Shown piece by piece: positions 7,169-15,339 of a stretch of 33,734 nt of DNA. The DNA comes from Bacillota bacterium. GTDB lineage: Bacteria > Bacillota > Bacilli > Paenibacillales > UBA4045. The DNA lies in NCBI GenBank assembly GCA_023441055.1, contig JAEZQY010000025.1, positions 1 to 33,734 on the forward strand, written 5' to 3'. The translations under genes were made by a program, and so were the position numbers. Positions within the stretch are counted from its first letter, which is position 1. Every line of letters begins with the position of its first letter. Below the pieces are notes generated by a model. The model was not told where the DNA came from. It was given only the letters and a program-made list of their open reading frames with translations, and ran no database searches.

Positions 7169-8290
7169 GTGAATCCATTAAAGAAACTGAAATTAAAATC
7201 ACAACTGCGTAATTGCGACTACTTGCTGGCCGGTAATGTAATTAAGCAGCAGTATTATGACGCGAATAAATCGACTGTAATCAACCGGCTAATTGACGAA
7301 TTCATGGCGGATCCCGGCTTCGAGAACGCGCTGAAGTTGATCGAATATAACGAGATGATGGTATTCTACTTCACGGAGAGCTGCGCGGGAGGCTTATATA
7401 TTCGTAAGCAAGATCCTCATAAGACGGGCCCATTCACACCGATTGCAGACAGCCCTGCAGCTCAGTCACAGAACAGCTCACCCATGCCGACGCTAGATCC
7501 GCTTGGTGTAACCAAGGAGCAACAAGCGGTGACGGATTGGAAGCAGGAGCGACAGCGTAGAATTCTTGAGGAATCACAAGCCTGGATGGATGAGATGATT
7601 GCCAGCGGATCACGCAAGACAGAGTCCACCGATACGTCTCTTACGGATACTAATGATGAATCCTATTATTCGTCATCAGCAACTGAGGAGCATACTGAAT
7701 ATGATCTAGAGGAAACGTTGGTGATGGAACCGGTTCGTCTCTCGGAAGATGAAGCCGGCCACACGACTTACAACGATACATACTCAGACCAAGAGTACCC
7801 GATGAACGGCGATATCGGAGCATCGGGGGAATTCGACTATCCGCAGGACACTGTCGACTCTAATGATGCGCCATTCACGCCAGACGAGGAGCCATTAAGT
7901 TCACCGGCGACACCGACTGAATTCCCTGATCTCGCTAGCGCATCAACCACCTCGTCCGAGACGCAGCCAGCATTCACTCATGAGCAATTTGATGCTGCAT
8001 GGGGTCAATCAGCTGCCGCTGACGACCACCAGCATAACCCCTATACCGAGGAGCTTATACCAGCCCCGGCGGCAGCTGCAGTGCCGCCTAAGCCGAAGAA
8101 GCGATCCTACGACAACGTGATCGCCACCCTGCAGATCGATATTCATACGATGTCGCAGCAGCTGGAGGAATACAGACAGGAGCTGTCATTCTTCCCGAGC
8201 AATGAGAAGCAGTTGATTGCATGGATCCACTCGCTGGAGACGGCAATCGAAGAATTCTCCGAAGTCATAGAGATGCTGGAGGACGATTAG
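7169..8290 (+). CDS. Acidic hypothetical protein with disordered middle and C-terminal helix
   Basis: I do not recognise this 373-residue protein. The N-terminal part (about 1-80) looks folded (MNPLKKLKLKSQLRNCDYLL..., ending near CAGGLYIRKQD). Residues about 85-310 are low in complexity, rich in S, T, E, D and P, and strongly acidic. The last about 65 residues (from SYDNVIATLQIDI) look like an amphipathic helical or coiled-coil segment. There is no signal peptide or membrane segment. The GTG is the first start after an in-frame stop. GGAGG lies 12 nt upstream, a rather long spacing, so initiation may be weak. It is monocistronic, with an extended -10 promoter upstream and a strong hairpin terminator downstream. 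The shape suggests a scaffold or adaptor, but no function can be given. Confidence 0.75.
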   Translation: MNPLKKLKLKSQLRNCDYLLAGNVIKQQYYDANKSTVINRLIDEFMADPGFENALKLIEYNEMMVFYFTESCAGGLYIRKQDPHKTGPFTPIADSPAAQSQNSSPMPTLDPLGVTKEQQAVTDWKQERQRRILEESQAWMDEMIASGSRKTESTDTSLTDTNDESYYSSSATEEHTEYDLEETLVMEPVRLSEDEAGHTTYNDTYSDQEYPMNGDIGASGEFDYPQDTVDSNDAPFTPDEEPLSSPATPTEFPDLASASTTSSETQPAFTHEQFDAAWGQSAAADDHQHNPYTEELIPAPAAAAVPPKPKKRSYDNVIATLQIDIHTMSQQLEEYRQELSFFPSNEKQLIAWIHSLETAIEEFSEVIEMLEDD

Positions 8291-8305
8291 AGCAAGTCGA
8301 ATGCC

Positions 8306-8346
8306 AATAAAGCCGCATGCCCATTCTAGGGGCATGCGGCTTTATT
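8306..8346. terminator. Bidirectional intrinsic terminator
   Basis: AATAAAGCCGCATGCCC (8306-8322), a 7-nt loop, and its exact complement ending at 8346 form a 17-bp perfect stem with A/T-rich flanks on both sides. It serves the gene ending at 8290 (+) and the ArsR-type gene ending at 8386 (-). Confidence 0.9.
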
Positions 8347-8385
8347 ATTATTCCAGTGTGAAGCACGAAGATATATTTTACCAGC

Positions 8386-9297
8386 TCAATGCTCGTAATA
8401 CACGCGGAATAGCATATCCTGATCATAGTTGCCGAAGCCTCGGCCGAATAGCGTCAACCCGCCAACATGCTCCGCATCCTCCTTCACTTCCAGCCGGAAT
8501 GTCCAGTGATTCCGTTCAAGTCCAATCTCATCTATGCGCACATCGGACATCCGTTGACCATCAATATAAGTGCCATCCTCTTGTATACGAATCACCTTGA
8601 GAAGCCCATACTGATTGATATTGTGATGCCACCACGCTGGGGTGTACTTACCGCGAATATCACCGTAATCACCCGGACTTGTCCATATCCCAAGCGCTGT
8701 TCCATTGAGCGCGAAGCTGATATCGGACGGCCAGTTCGCATTCGTGCCAGGTGCTTCGGAGCCGAGCTCCAACGCGATCTCCAGGGCGATCGGACGTTGT
8801 GTAGACATCAGATAATTGGGGATTTTATATTCAACATGCCCCTTGCCAAACCACAGGATTCCCGCGCTCATCCGCTCTGGTTCTAGGAAGTAGCGAGGAT
8901 CATCGTATTGTCCGATGACCTTCTCCGTAGTCGCCAAACCGCAAGTTGGCGATACGTCAAATTCGGTATAATGCCCTACAGGCACCGAGACTTCATGTGA
9001 CTTGACTGGCGGCGCCGCGGCTGCCTGAGGCAGTGTTATGGCAATTTGCTGCACAGCCAGCGAGCAGATCTTATGCGTGCCTCGCTGCTTACGCACTATC
9101 TGCGCATCCACGATTCCCGCCAGCTCAAGCTTACGCACGTGCATGGTCGTAATCGCGCTGCTCAGTCCGAGCGCATCCGCAAGCTCCTTAATATTCATGG
9201 AGCGGACGGATAACAATTCTATGATATGCAAACGCACTTCGCTGGCCAGCGCTTCATACAGGGGCAGCCATCTTCTATCGGTATCCGCTTTTATCAT
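8386..9297 (-). CDS. ArsR-type HTH regulator with large C-terminal sensor-like domain
   Basis: This 303-residue protein has an ArsR-type winged helix in residues about 8-90 (ASEVRLHIIELLSVRSMN, then LGLSSAITTMHVRKLELAG). A beta-rich domain of about 200 residues follows, containing DISFALNG, LGIWTSPGDYGD and DGQRMSDVRI. Ordinary ArsR proteins are about 100 residues, so this is a fusion. The domain has the look of a beta-sandwich and may bind a sugar (inference). It is divergent from the GH51 arabinofuranosidase gene, separated by 111 bp, so that gene is the likely target. The ATG has GGAGGAAG 8 nt upstream. No metal-binding cysteine motif of classical ArsR is seen in the recognition helix. Confidence 0.8.
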   Translation of the reverse strand: MIKADTDRRWLPLYEALASEVRLHIIELLSVRSMNIKELADALGLSSAITTMHVRKLELAGIVDAQIVRKQRGTHKICSLAVQQIAITLPQAAAAPPVKSHEVSVPVGHYTEFDVSPTCGLATTEKVIGQYDDPRYFLEPERMSAGILWFGKGHVEYKIPNYLMSTQRPIALEIALELGSEAPGTNANWPSDISFALNGTALGIWTSPGDYGDIRGKYTPAWWHHNINQYGLLKVIRIQEDGTYIDGQRMSDVRIDEIGLERNHWTFRLEVKEDAEHVGGLTLFGRGFGNYDQDMLFRVYYEH

Positions 9298-9408
9298 CGT
9301 ATTCTTCCTCCATATACTTGATCTTTCGGGCGATGTGTAGTTTAATGGATTTGTTGATTGCTATTTCATTAACCAATTAATAACCATATTAATTCAGAGG
9401 TGACTATC
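9298..9408 (+). promoter_or_regulatory. Divergent control region of the ArsR-type gene and abfA
   Basis: For abfA, TTGATT (9354-9359), an 18-bp spacer and TAATAA (9378-9383) is a moderate SigA candidate. It is followed by ATTAAT-6-ATTAAT and TTAACCAATTAA, which could be operator half-sites. The ribosome binding site AGAGG (9396-9400) lies 8 nt before the ATG at 9409. Confidence 0.35.
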
Positions 9409-10920
9409 ATGTCAAACCAAGCAAGAATGATCGTTGACAAGGATTTTATTATCGGTGAAGTCGATAAGCGCATCTACGGCTCCTTCATCGAGCATCTGGG
9501 CCGCGCGGTTTACGGCGGCATCTATGAGCCTGAGCATCCGGAGGCGGATGAGCAAGGCTTCCGCAAGGACGTGCTTCAGCTCATTCAAGACATCCAGGTG
9601 CCGATCGTTCGCTACCCGGGCGGAAACTTCGTCTCCGGCTATAACTGGGAGGATGGCGTTGGACCTGTCGAGAATCGACCTAGGCGGTTAGAGCTTGCTT
9701 GGCGGACGATTGAACCGAACTGGATTGGACTGAATGAGTTTATGGACTGGTGTAAGAAGGCGAATACAGAAGCTATGATGGCGATCAACCTCGGAACACG
9801 CGGTCCTGACGAGGCACGCTCACTGTTGGAATATGCCAACCACCCGTCCGGCAGCTACTGGAGTGATCTGCGGATCTCACATGGCTACAAGGAACCGCAT
9901 CGAATCAAGACCTGGTGCCTGGGCAATGAGATGGATGGACCATGGCAGATCGGCGCGAAGACGGCAGAAGAGTATGGACGCGTGGCTACGGAATCGGCCA
10001 AGGTCATGAAGTGGGTGGACCCTTCCATCGAGCTAGTCGCCTGCGGCAGCTCCTCGATCAATATGAAGACCTTCCCAGAATGGGAGGCCACCGTACTCGA
10101 TCATACGTACGACCATGTTGATTATATCTCGCTCCATCAATATTACGGTAATCGTGATAATGATACACCGAATTTCCTCGCGCAATCTATGGCGATGGAC
10201 AAATTCATCAATACCGTAATCTCTACAGCGGATTATGTGCAGGCCAAGAAGCGCGGCAAGAAGCAGATTCATCTGTCCTTCGATGAGTGGAATGTATGGT
10301 TCCACTCTCATGACGCAGATCGCAAGCTCGATCCATGGTCGATCGCGCCTCCGCAGCTTGAGGACATCTACACCCATGAGGATGCATTGCTCGTAGGCTG
10401 CATGCTAATCAGCTTGCTCAAGCGCGCTGACCGCGTGAAGATGGCCTGCCTCGCTCAGCTGGTTAATGTCATCGCGCCAATCATGACGGCTAATGGCGGT
10501 GCAGCGTGGAAGCAGACGATCTATTATCCTTACATGCATGCGAGTGTATTCGGACGCGGCAGCGCGTTAATCCCGCTCATTCAATCACCGAAGCATGACA
10601 CGAAGGATTTCACAGATGTGAATGATTTAGAGGCCGTCGCCGTACACAATGAGGAGAAGGGTGAAGTAACGGTATTCGCGGTGAACCGGAATTTGACCTC
10701 TTCCCTGCAATTCGAGATTGATCTGCGCAGCTTCGGCTCCTGCAGCATCATCGAGCATATTGTACTGGAGAATGATGATCTCAAGGCTCGCAACACGCTA
10801 GATGCGCCAGACACCGTTAGACCGCATAGTCGCGGTAATGCTGCGGTAACAGATGCCGCCAAGGTAACCGCGACACTCAGCAAGGCGTCCTGGAACGTAG
10901 TACGCTTGAAGCTGAGCTAA
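9409..10920 (+). CDS. abfA: GH51 alpha-N-arabinofuranosidase
   Basis: This enzyme releases terminal arabinofuranose from arabinan or arabinoxylan oligosaccharides. It is 503 residues from the chosen ATG and has no signal peptide, so it acts inside the cell on imported oligosaccharides. The catalytic acid/base is Glu174 in LGNEMDGPWQ, and the nucleophile is Glu293 in FDEWNVWF. Both sit within one residue of the positions known for Geobacillus AbfA (175 and 294). The N-terminal substrate motif RYPGGNFVSGYNWEDG is intact. The ATG at 9409 is preferred over a GTG at 9400 because AGAGG lies 8 nt before it. The gene is monocistronic and divergent from the ArsR-type regulator. Confidence 0.95.
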   Translation: MSNQARMIVDKDFIIGEVDKRIYGSFIEHLGRAVYGGIYEPEHPEADEQGFRKDVLQLIQDIQVPIVRYPGGNFVSGYNWEDGVGPVENRPRRLELAWRTIEPNWIGLNEFMDWCKKANTEAMMAINLGTRGPDEARSLLEYANHPSGSYWSDLRISHGYKEPHRIKTWCLGNEMDGPWQIGAKTAEEYGRVATESAKVMKWVDPSIELVACGSSSINMKTFPEWEATVLDHTYDHVDYISLHQYYGNRDNDTPNFLAQSMAMDKFINTVISTADYVQAKKRGKKQIHLSFDEWNVWFHSHDADRKLDPWSIAPPQLEDIYTHEDALLVGCMLISLLKRADRVKMACLAQLVNVIAPIMTANGGAAWKQTIYYPYMHASVFGRGSALIPLIQSPKHDTKDFTDVNDLEAVAVHNEEKGEVTVFAVNRNLTSSLQFEIDLRSFGSCSIIEHIVLENDDLKARNTLDAPDTVRPHSRGNAAVTDAAKVTATLSKASWNVVRLKLS

Positions 10921-10956
10921 CAATAAGTTGAACTACCAACAAGCTGAACTACCAAC
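10909..10956 (+). repeat. Three tandem 16-bp units across the abfA stop codon
   Basis: The units AAGCTGAGCTAACAAT, AAGTTGAACTACCAAC and AAGCTGAACTACCAAC run from 10909 to 10956. The first contains the abfA stop codon. This looks like a small slippage or duplication product; no function is apparent. Confidence 0.7.
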
Positions 10957-11031
10957 AACGCATCATTCCCACAATAGAGCTGGCCCAATCGGCAATGCCA
11001 TAAAGTTAAGATATAGTGCCCAAAAAAAGTG

Positions 11032-11070
11032 AAAAAGAGCTGGTTATCGTAAAGATAGCCGCTCTTTTTT
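11032..11070. terminator. Bidirectional terminator between abfA and the deacetylase gene
   Basis: AAAAAGAGC and GCTCTTTTT close a stem with inner GGTTATC/GATAGCC and a GTAAA loop. There are T-rich runs on both strands. It serves abfA (+) and the deacetylase gene ending at 11172 (-). Confidence 0.85.
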
Positions 11071-11171
11071 GCGTGAAATAGATTTGATCCACTTCATAAA
11101 CCAGGATGCGAGTTTTGAACAGGTGAGGAAACCTGGCGCGTATTGATGGTAGACGACTGGCTGGGTCCAGT

Positions 11172-12098
11172 TTACTTATGCCGCCCGGCAGGATGCGTGC
11201 CGTACGGCAGCAATTCAGAGATTCGCACCAACTCGCCAACTTCCTGAAGCTCCTCTACGGAACGCTTCAACATGGCCGCGGTAATTCTCCCCGGCGGACC
11301 GACGTGTCCAATAACGATCGTGATATGCTCCGACCTGGCCCGTTTCTTAACTTTATTCAACTGCTTACGCACGTGATCGATCGTATGGATCTCGTCGAGG
11401 AAGATATTGTTTTGCAGCAGGGGAACCTTTGAGGACGCTGCCACTTCCACCGCCTTGCTAAGATAGCTGGTTCTGCTGTCCAGGAAGAACAATCCCTTCT
11501 CACGACATACATCCATGACGATTTGCATCACGCGCTTGTCCGATGTTGCCTTCGAGCCCATGTGATTATTCACACCGATAGCGAAGGGTACCGCATCGAT
11601 CGCTTCCTCGACACGGCTCCTGATCTCTTCATCGGACAGATCTGTGGTAATCGCGCCTGGCCCGAGCCAGCTGGACTTCCCTTGATTGGGCTCCATAGGC
11701 AGATGCACGAGTACATCATACCCCCGTCTGTGCGCCTCTTGGGCATCCTTCTCAGTTGTCGGCAGGAACGGCATCACTGCTACTGTGAGCGGGATGCCCA
11801 GCTCCAGCATCTCCTCTGTTCCCTTCATGCCATTGCCGAAGTCATCAATGACGATCGCAATATGATTAGGGTGTTCCTCCCTGATTTGCCCACCACCCCA
11901 TAATGAGGATTCTCGGTTATAAACCGACTTTGTGACCGAAGACTTCGCTGCCGAGTCAGCTTCAACATCAACTACAGTATGATTCGGAGAACCCACAACG
12001 ATTGACGGAACTAAAAGCTGAACTGCAAGTACTATGGACAGGATTCCAGCAAACATACCTATACCCCCTAAATTTCTCATAGAGGGTATAATTCCCAT
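11172..12098 (-). CDS. Divergent polysaccharide deacetylase family protein (YibQ-like), exported
   Basis: The protein has up to 308 residues and matches PF04748. Visible features are HIAIVIDDFGNGM with the paired Asp, the segment VAVMPFLPTTEKDAQEAHRRGYDVLVHLPMEP, and INNHMGS-type VNNHMGSKAT. LFFLDSRTS and VIGHVGPPG follow. The fold is that of carbohydrate esterase family 4 deacetylases, but the substrate is unknown. A hydrophobic signal or anchor segment (GMFAGILSIVLAVQLLVPSI) indicates export. The start is uncertain. The first ATG has no ribosome binding site, an ATG at 12080 adds an Arg, and an ATG at 12056 has AGGGGG at good spacing. Confidence 0.83.
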   Translation of the reverse strand: MGIIPSMRNLGGIGMFAGILSIVLAVQLLVPSIVVGSPNHTVVDVEADSAAKSSVTKSVYNRESSLWGGGQIREEHPNHIAIVIDDFGNGMKGTEEMLELGIPLTVAVMPFLPTTEKDAQEAHRRGYDVLVHLPMEPNQGKSSWLGPGAITTDLSDEEIRSRVEEAIDAVPFAIGVNNHMGSKATSDKRVMQIVMDVCREKGLFFLDSRTSYLSKAVEVAASSKVPLLQNNIFLDEIHTIDHVRKQLNKVKKRARSEHITIVIGHVGPPGRITAAMLKRSVEELQEVGELVRISELLPYGTHPAGRHK

Positions 12099-12176
12099 AA
12101 TGTGCTGATTTCATAACTATGTGAGCGAACACATTTACTTATCCCTCATACGACCTTCACCGAGCGGGCACCAGCC

Positions 12177-12205
12177 TTGCTAAACAACTATTAGTATGAT
12201 ATAAA
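12177..12205 (+). promoter_or_regulatory. SigA promoter of the kduI operon
   Basis: TTGCTA (12177-12182), a 17-bp spacer and TATAAA (12200-12205), with TG one base before the -10 (extended). It overlaps the start of a 10-bp phased repeat array. Confidence 0.7.
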
Positions 12206-12241
12206 TAAACATATATGAACGTAAATAAACCTAATCGAACG
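12201..12241 (+). promoter_or_regulatory. Four 10-bp phased direct repeats, candidate DeoR-type operator
   Basis: Contiguous units ATAAATAAAC, ATATATGAAC, GTAAATAAAC and CTAATCGAAC share the pattern nTAnATnAAC at exactly one helical turn. They begin at the -10 and run to just before the kduI ribosome binding site. Tandem 10-11 bp direct repeats are known operators for several DeoR-family repressors. The likely binder is the DeoR-type protein encoded second in this operon (inference). Confidence 0.55.
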
Positions 12242-12261
12242 AATGGAGGATGTATTAAACT

Positions 12262-13095
12262 ATGGAAAACCGTTACTCATCTCATCCGAATGAAGTCAAG
12301 GGCTATGACACAACCCGTCTGCGTCAGGAATTCATGATTGAATCACTCTTCGTAGCAGATCAGCTTACACTTACTTATTCCCACGTGGACCGCTTCATCA
12401 TCGGCGCTGCTGTACCTGTGAAGGGCACAATCAAACTAGAGGCTGATGCTAAGACTATCGGCGCAGCAACTTTCCTGGAGCGTCGCGAGATCGGAATCAT
12501 CAATATCGGCGGCAAGGGTACGATCACTGTCGACGGTACAGCATACGAGCTTGATAGCAAGGATTGCCTGTACATCGGCCTAGGCGCGAAGGATGTTGTA
12601 TTCGCCAGCGCAGATGCCAACCAACCGGCTAAGTTCTACTTGAATTCCAGCCCAGCGCACAAGACTTATCCAACCGTCAAGTCGCCGATCAGTGAGGCAA
12701 CACCTGCTCACTTGGGCAGCATTACCACATCGAACGAGCGTACCATCTACAAGTACATCCATCCGGGCGGTATTCAGAGCTGTCAGCTTGTCATGGGCAT
12801 GACCCTGCTGGAACCAGGCAATATGTGGAACACCATGCCTAGCCATACGCATAACCGCCGCTCAGAGGTATATCTGTACTTCGACATGCCGGAAGACGGC
12901 GTAGTCTTCCACCTGATGGGCGAACCGCAAGAAACCCGTCATCTCGTAGTTCGCAATGAACAAGCCATCATTTCACCTAGCTGGTCGATCCACAGCGGTG
13001 TCGGCACGAACAACTATACCTTCATCTGGGGTATGGCCGGCGAGAATCAGGTATTCGATGATATGGACGCCGTTGCTATGAAGGATCTGAAATAA
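12262..13095 (+). CDS. kduI: 5-dehydro-4-deoxy-D-glucuronate isomerase
   Basis: KduI converts 4-deoxy-L-threo-5-hexosulose uronate, from unsaturated oligogalacturonides or glycosaminoglycans, into 3-deoxy-D-glycero-2,5-hexodiulosonate. It is a cupin of 277 residues, one fewer than E. coli KduI. The zinc ligands appear as His195, His197, Glu202 (SHTHNRRSEVY) and His244 (WSIHSG), one off the E. coli numbering. GGAGG lies 12 nt before the ATG. It is first in an operon with a DeoR-type regulator, kduD and kdgA. No kdgK kinase gene or transporter is present in the window. Confidence 0.96.
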   Translation: MENRYSSHPNEVKGYDTTRLRQEFMIESLFVADQLTLTYSHVDRFIIGAAVPVKGTIKLEADAKTIGAATFLERREIGIINIGGKGTITVDGTAYELDSKDCLYIGLGAKDVVFASADANQPAKFYLNSSPAHKTYPTVKSPISEATPAHLGSITTSNERTIYKYIHPGGIQSCQLVMGMTLLEPGNMWNTMPSHTHNRRSEVYLYFDMPEDGVVFHLMGEPQETRHLVVRNEQAIISPSWSIHSGVGTNNYTFIWGMAGENQVFDDMDAVAMKDLK

Positions 13096-13100
13096 TCGGA

Positions 13101-13871
13101 ATGAACCCCTTACGCCGCTATGAGAAAATCATGGAGGAGCTGCTCGCTCGCCGGGAGGTTACCGTTGCCGAGCTGAGCGAGATCCTCCAGGTTACAGGCA
13201 AGACGATCCGCGAGGATCTAGCTAAGCTGGAAGAGAAGGGCCATCTGGTTCGCGTACATGGTGGAGCGATTCTGGCGCAAGCCGACCAATTAGGTCTGCT
13301 GTCGCAGAAGGAATCGCTCAGTCGGAACGCTTCAGAGAAGACGGAGATTGCAGCCCATGCTGTTCAACTGATCGAACCAGGCGATATCATTGCGCTGGAC
13401 GGTGGCAGCACCACACTCGAGATCGCCAGAGCGCTCGAGAATCAGCCGCTAACGGTTATCACCAACGATGTCCGTATTATCGGCGAGCTAGCCATGAAGG
13501 ATCAGATACGGCTCGTTGTCCCAGGCGGATATCGCGTGCGCAACATGCTGGCTGGACCGGAGGCGGCAGATTTCGTCCGCAAGCTGAATATTCAGAAGGC
13601 GTTCTTATCCGCTACAGGCGTGCATCCGGAATACGGCTTCACGATCTATACCGGTGATTTCATCGACTTCAAGCGCGCGCTGATTGAAACCGCTCGCGTC
13701 AGCTATGTCGCGGCGGATCATCACAAGCTGGGGCGCTGCGCCCTGCTCACCTTCGCGCAGCTGGATGAGATCGACATTCTGATTACAGACAGCGGTGTGG
13801 ATGAAGAAACTGCAGCAGACTATGAGCCCAAATTGGTCTATAATAAGAGAGAGGTGCGCACTAATGTTTAA
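13101..13871 (+). CDS. DeoR-family transcriptional regulator of the kdu operon
   Basis: This 256-residue protein has an N-terminal DeoR HTH (residues about 5-55: EELLARREVTVAELSEILQVTGKTIREDLAKLEEKGHL in part, then VRVHGGA). The DeoRC sugar-phosphate sensor follows, with DGGSTTLEIA, VITND and VAADHHKLGR. It starts 5 nt after kduI and its end overlaps kduD by 8 nt, so it is translationally coupled. It probably represses the operon, including itself, through the 10-bp phased repeats at 12201-12241. The inducer may be a deoxy-ketogluconate or its phosphate (inference). Gram-negative bacteria use an IclR-type KdgR for this pathway, so the regulator differs here. Confidence 0.9.
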   Translation: MNPLRRYEKIMEELLARREVTVAELSEILQVTGKTIREDLAKLEEKGHLVRVHGGAILAQADQLGLLSQKESLSRNASEKTEIAAHAVQLIEPGDIIALDGGSTTLEIARALENQPLTVITNDVRIIGELAMKDQIRLVVPGGYRVRNMLAGPEAADFVRKLNIQKAFLSATGVHPEYGFTIYTGDFIDFKRALIETARVSYVAADHHKLGRCALLTFAQLDEIDILITDSGVDEETAADYEPKLVYNKREVRTNV

Positions 13872-14610
13872 TCTTACAGGCAAGACTGCTCTTGTGACCG
13901 GCGCTTCAGGCGGACTGGGACAGGGTATGGCGATCGGGCTGGCCGAAGCTGGCGCGAATGTCGTGCTCGTCTCCTATTCCAACTGCGACGAGACGGTCGC
14001 CGCAATCGAGGCCGCCGGCAGCAAGGCTGTTCAATTGCAAGCTGATCTGAGTAATGAATCCATCCTGCACGAGACCGTTGAGAAGGCCATCGCAGCCTTC
14101 GGCGCAATCGATATTCTCGTGAATAACGCTGGCATCATCCGCCGGACACCTGCCGCAGACCATGCGTGGAAGGATTGGCATGATGTCGTGGATCTGAATA
14201 TGAACACCGTATTCTTCCTCAGCCAGCTGGTTGGCAAGCATATGATTGAACGCGGCAGCGGCAAGATCATCAGCATCGCATCGATGCTCACTTATCAAGG
14301 CGGCATCAATGTGCCAGGCTACACAGCCAGCAAGCATGCTGTCGCTGGGATTACCAAGGCGCTGGCCAATGAATGGGCAGGCAAGGGCATTAACGTCAAC
14401 GCCATCGCGCCGGGCTACATGGTGACCAACAATACGGCGCCGATCATCGCAGACGAGAACCGGTATAAGTCTATCACTGAACGTATTCCCGCAGGCCGCT
14501 GGGGAACGCCTGAGGATCTGAAGGGCCCAGTCGTCTTCCTCGCCTCGCAGTCGTCAGACTATCTCAACGGGCATGTCCTCTGCGTAGACGGTGGATGGCT
14601 GGCCAGATAA
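13864..14610 (+). CDS. kduD: 2-dehydro-3-deoxy-D-gluconate 5-dehydrogenase
   Basis: KduD reduces 3-deoxy-D-glycero-2,5-hexodiulosonate to 2-keto-3-deoxygluconate with NAD(P)H. It is a classical short-chain dehydrogenase of 248 residues. The nucleotide motif TGASGGLG lies at 12-19, NNAG at 87-90, and the catalytic Ser140, Tyr153 and Lys157 are in SIAS and YTASK. The ATG at 13864 has AGAGAGGTG upstream and overlaps the regulator gene by 8 nt. Identification as KduD rather than another SDR rests on sequence and on the position between kduI and kdgA. Confidence 0.93.
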   Translation: MFNLTGKTALVTGASGGLGQGMAIGLAEAGANVVLVSYSNCDETVAAIEAAGSKAVQLQADLSNESILHETVEKAIAAFGAIDILVNNAGIIRRTPAADHAWKDWHDVVDLNMNTVFFLSQLVGKHMIERGSGKIISIASMLTYQGGINVPGYTASKHAVAGITKALANEWAGKGINVNAIAPGYMVTNNTAPIIADENRYKSITERIPAGRWGTPEDLKGPVVFLASQSSDYLNGHVLCVDGGWLAR

Positions 14611-14626
14611 GGAGCAATTCATCTAT

Positions 14627-15286
14627 ATGAACAAAATAAAGCTCATCCAGCACATAAAAGAAGCCGGTGTGGTTGCGGTTCTGCGCGGCAGCTCGCCAGA
14701 AGAGGTTATCAAGCTGACCGAGAAGGCGGTCGAAGGCGGCATTAAGGTCATCGAGATTACGATGACTGTCCCCTACGCGCTCGAAGCGATTACTGCGCTC
14801 TCTAAGCGCTACCAGAGCACAGACCCGGCAGCAGACAATTACGCGATTATCGGCTCCGGCACGGTGCTCGATCCGGAGACAGCCAGAGCAACCATTCTGG
14901 CGGGCGCGCAATTCGTCGTGTCGCCCAGCCTCAATAGAGATACCGTGATGCTCTGCAATCGTTACCGCGTACCAGTTATGCCCGGGGCGATGACGATCAA
15001 GGAAATCTCCGAAGCGCTCGAGCTCGGCGTTGACGTGATCAAGCTGTTCCCTGGCAATCTGTACGCGCCGTCGATGATCTCCACCATCCACGGACCGTTG
15101 CCGCAAGCGAACCTGATGCCGACCGGCGGCGTCAACCTTCAGAATCTGAAGGACTGGATCCAGGCAGGCGCATTCGCAGTCGGAATTGGTTCGGACTTGA
15201 CCAAGGAAGCGCTCAAGACCGGCAACTATGACTTGGTCGCCGAGCAGGCTCGCGCCTACACCCAGGCGTTCCGGGATGCACAATAA
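14627..15286 (+). CDS. kdgA: 2-keto-3-deoxy-6-phosphogluconate aldolase
   Basis: This class I aldolase cleaves KDPG to pyruvate and glyceraldehyde 3-phosphate, the last step of the uronate pathway. It has 219 residues. The Schiff-base lysine is Lys139 in VIKLFPGN. Glu43 (VIEIT), the VLRG Arg, GSGTVLD at 77-83, and MPTGGV in the phosphate site are all present. The ATG at 14627 has AAGGAG 12 nt upstream; no longer start has a better site. The KDG kinase needed between KduD and KdgA is not encoded nearby. Confidence 0.93.
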   Translation: MNKIKLIQHIKEAGVVAVLRGSSPEEVIKLTEKAVEGGIKVIEITMTVPYALEAITALSKRYQSTDPAADNYAIIGSGTVLDPETARATILAGAQFVVSPSLNRDTVMLCNRYRVPVMPGAMTIKEISEALELGVDVIKLFPGNLYAPSMISTIHGPLPQANLMPTGGVNLQNLKDWIQAGAFAVGIGSDLTKEALKTGNYDLVAEQARAYTQAFRDAQ

Positions 15287-15287
15287 C

Positions 15288-15332
15288 AAATAGAAGAGAC
15301 CTTCGCCATCGCGGCGAAGGCCTCTTCTATTT
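15288..15332. terminator. Bidirectional terminator after kdgA
   Basis: A 20-bp stem with one A-C mismatch runs from AAATAGAAGAG and CCTTCGCC to GGCGAAGG and CTCTTCTATTT, with loop ATCGC. It stands between convergent kdgA (+) and the DinB-like gene (-). Confidence 0.9.
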
Positions 15333-15339
15333 GCCGGAC

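Noticed and set aside
7159..7212. 17-codon frame starting at ATG 7159 overlapping the acidic protein start
   Set aside because: GGAGG is only 2 nt from this ATG, too close, and the peptide has no features; left unannotated though coupling cannot be excluded.
11006..11239. 77-codon minus-strand frame after the deacetylase gene
   Set aside because: It overlaps the deacetylase 3' end in another frame and runs through the terminator hairpin.
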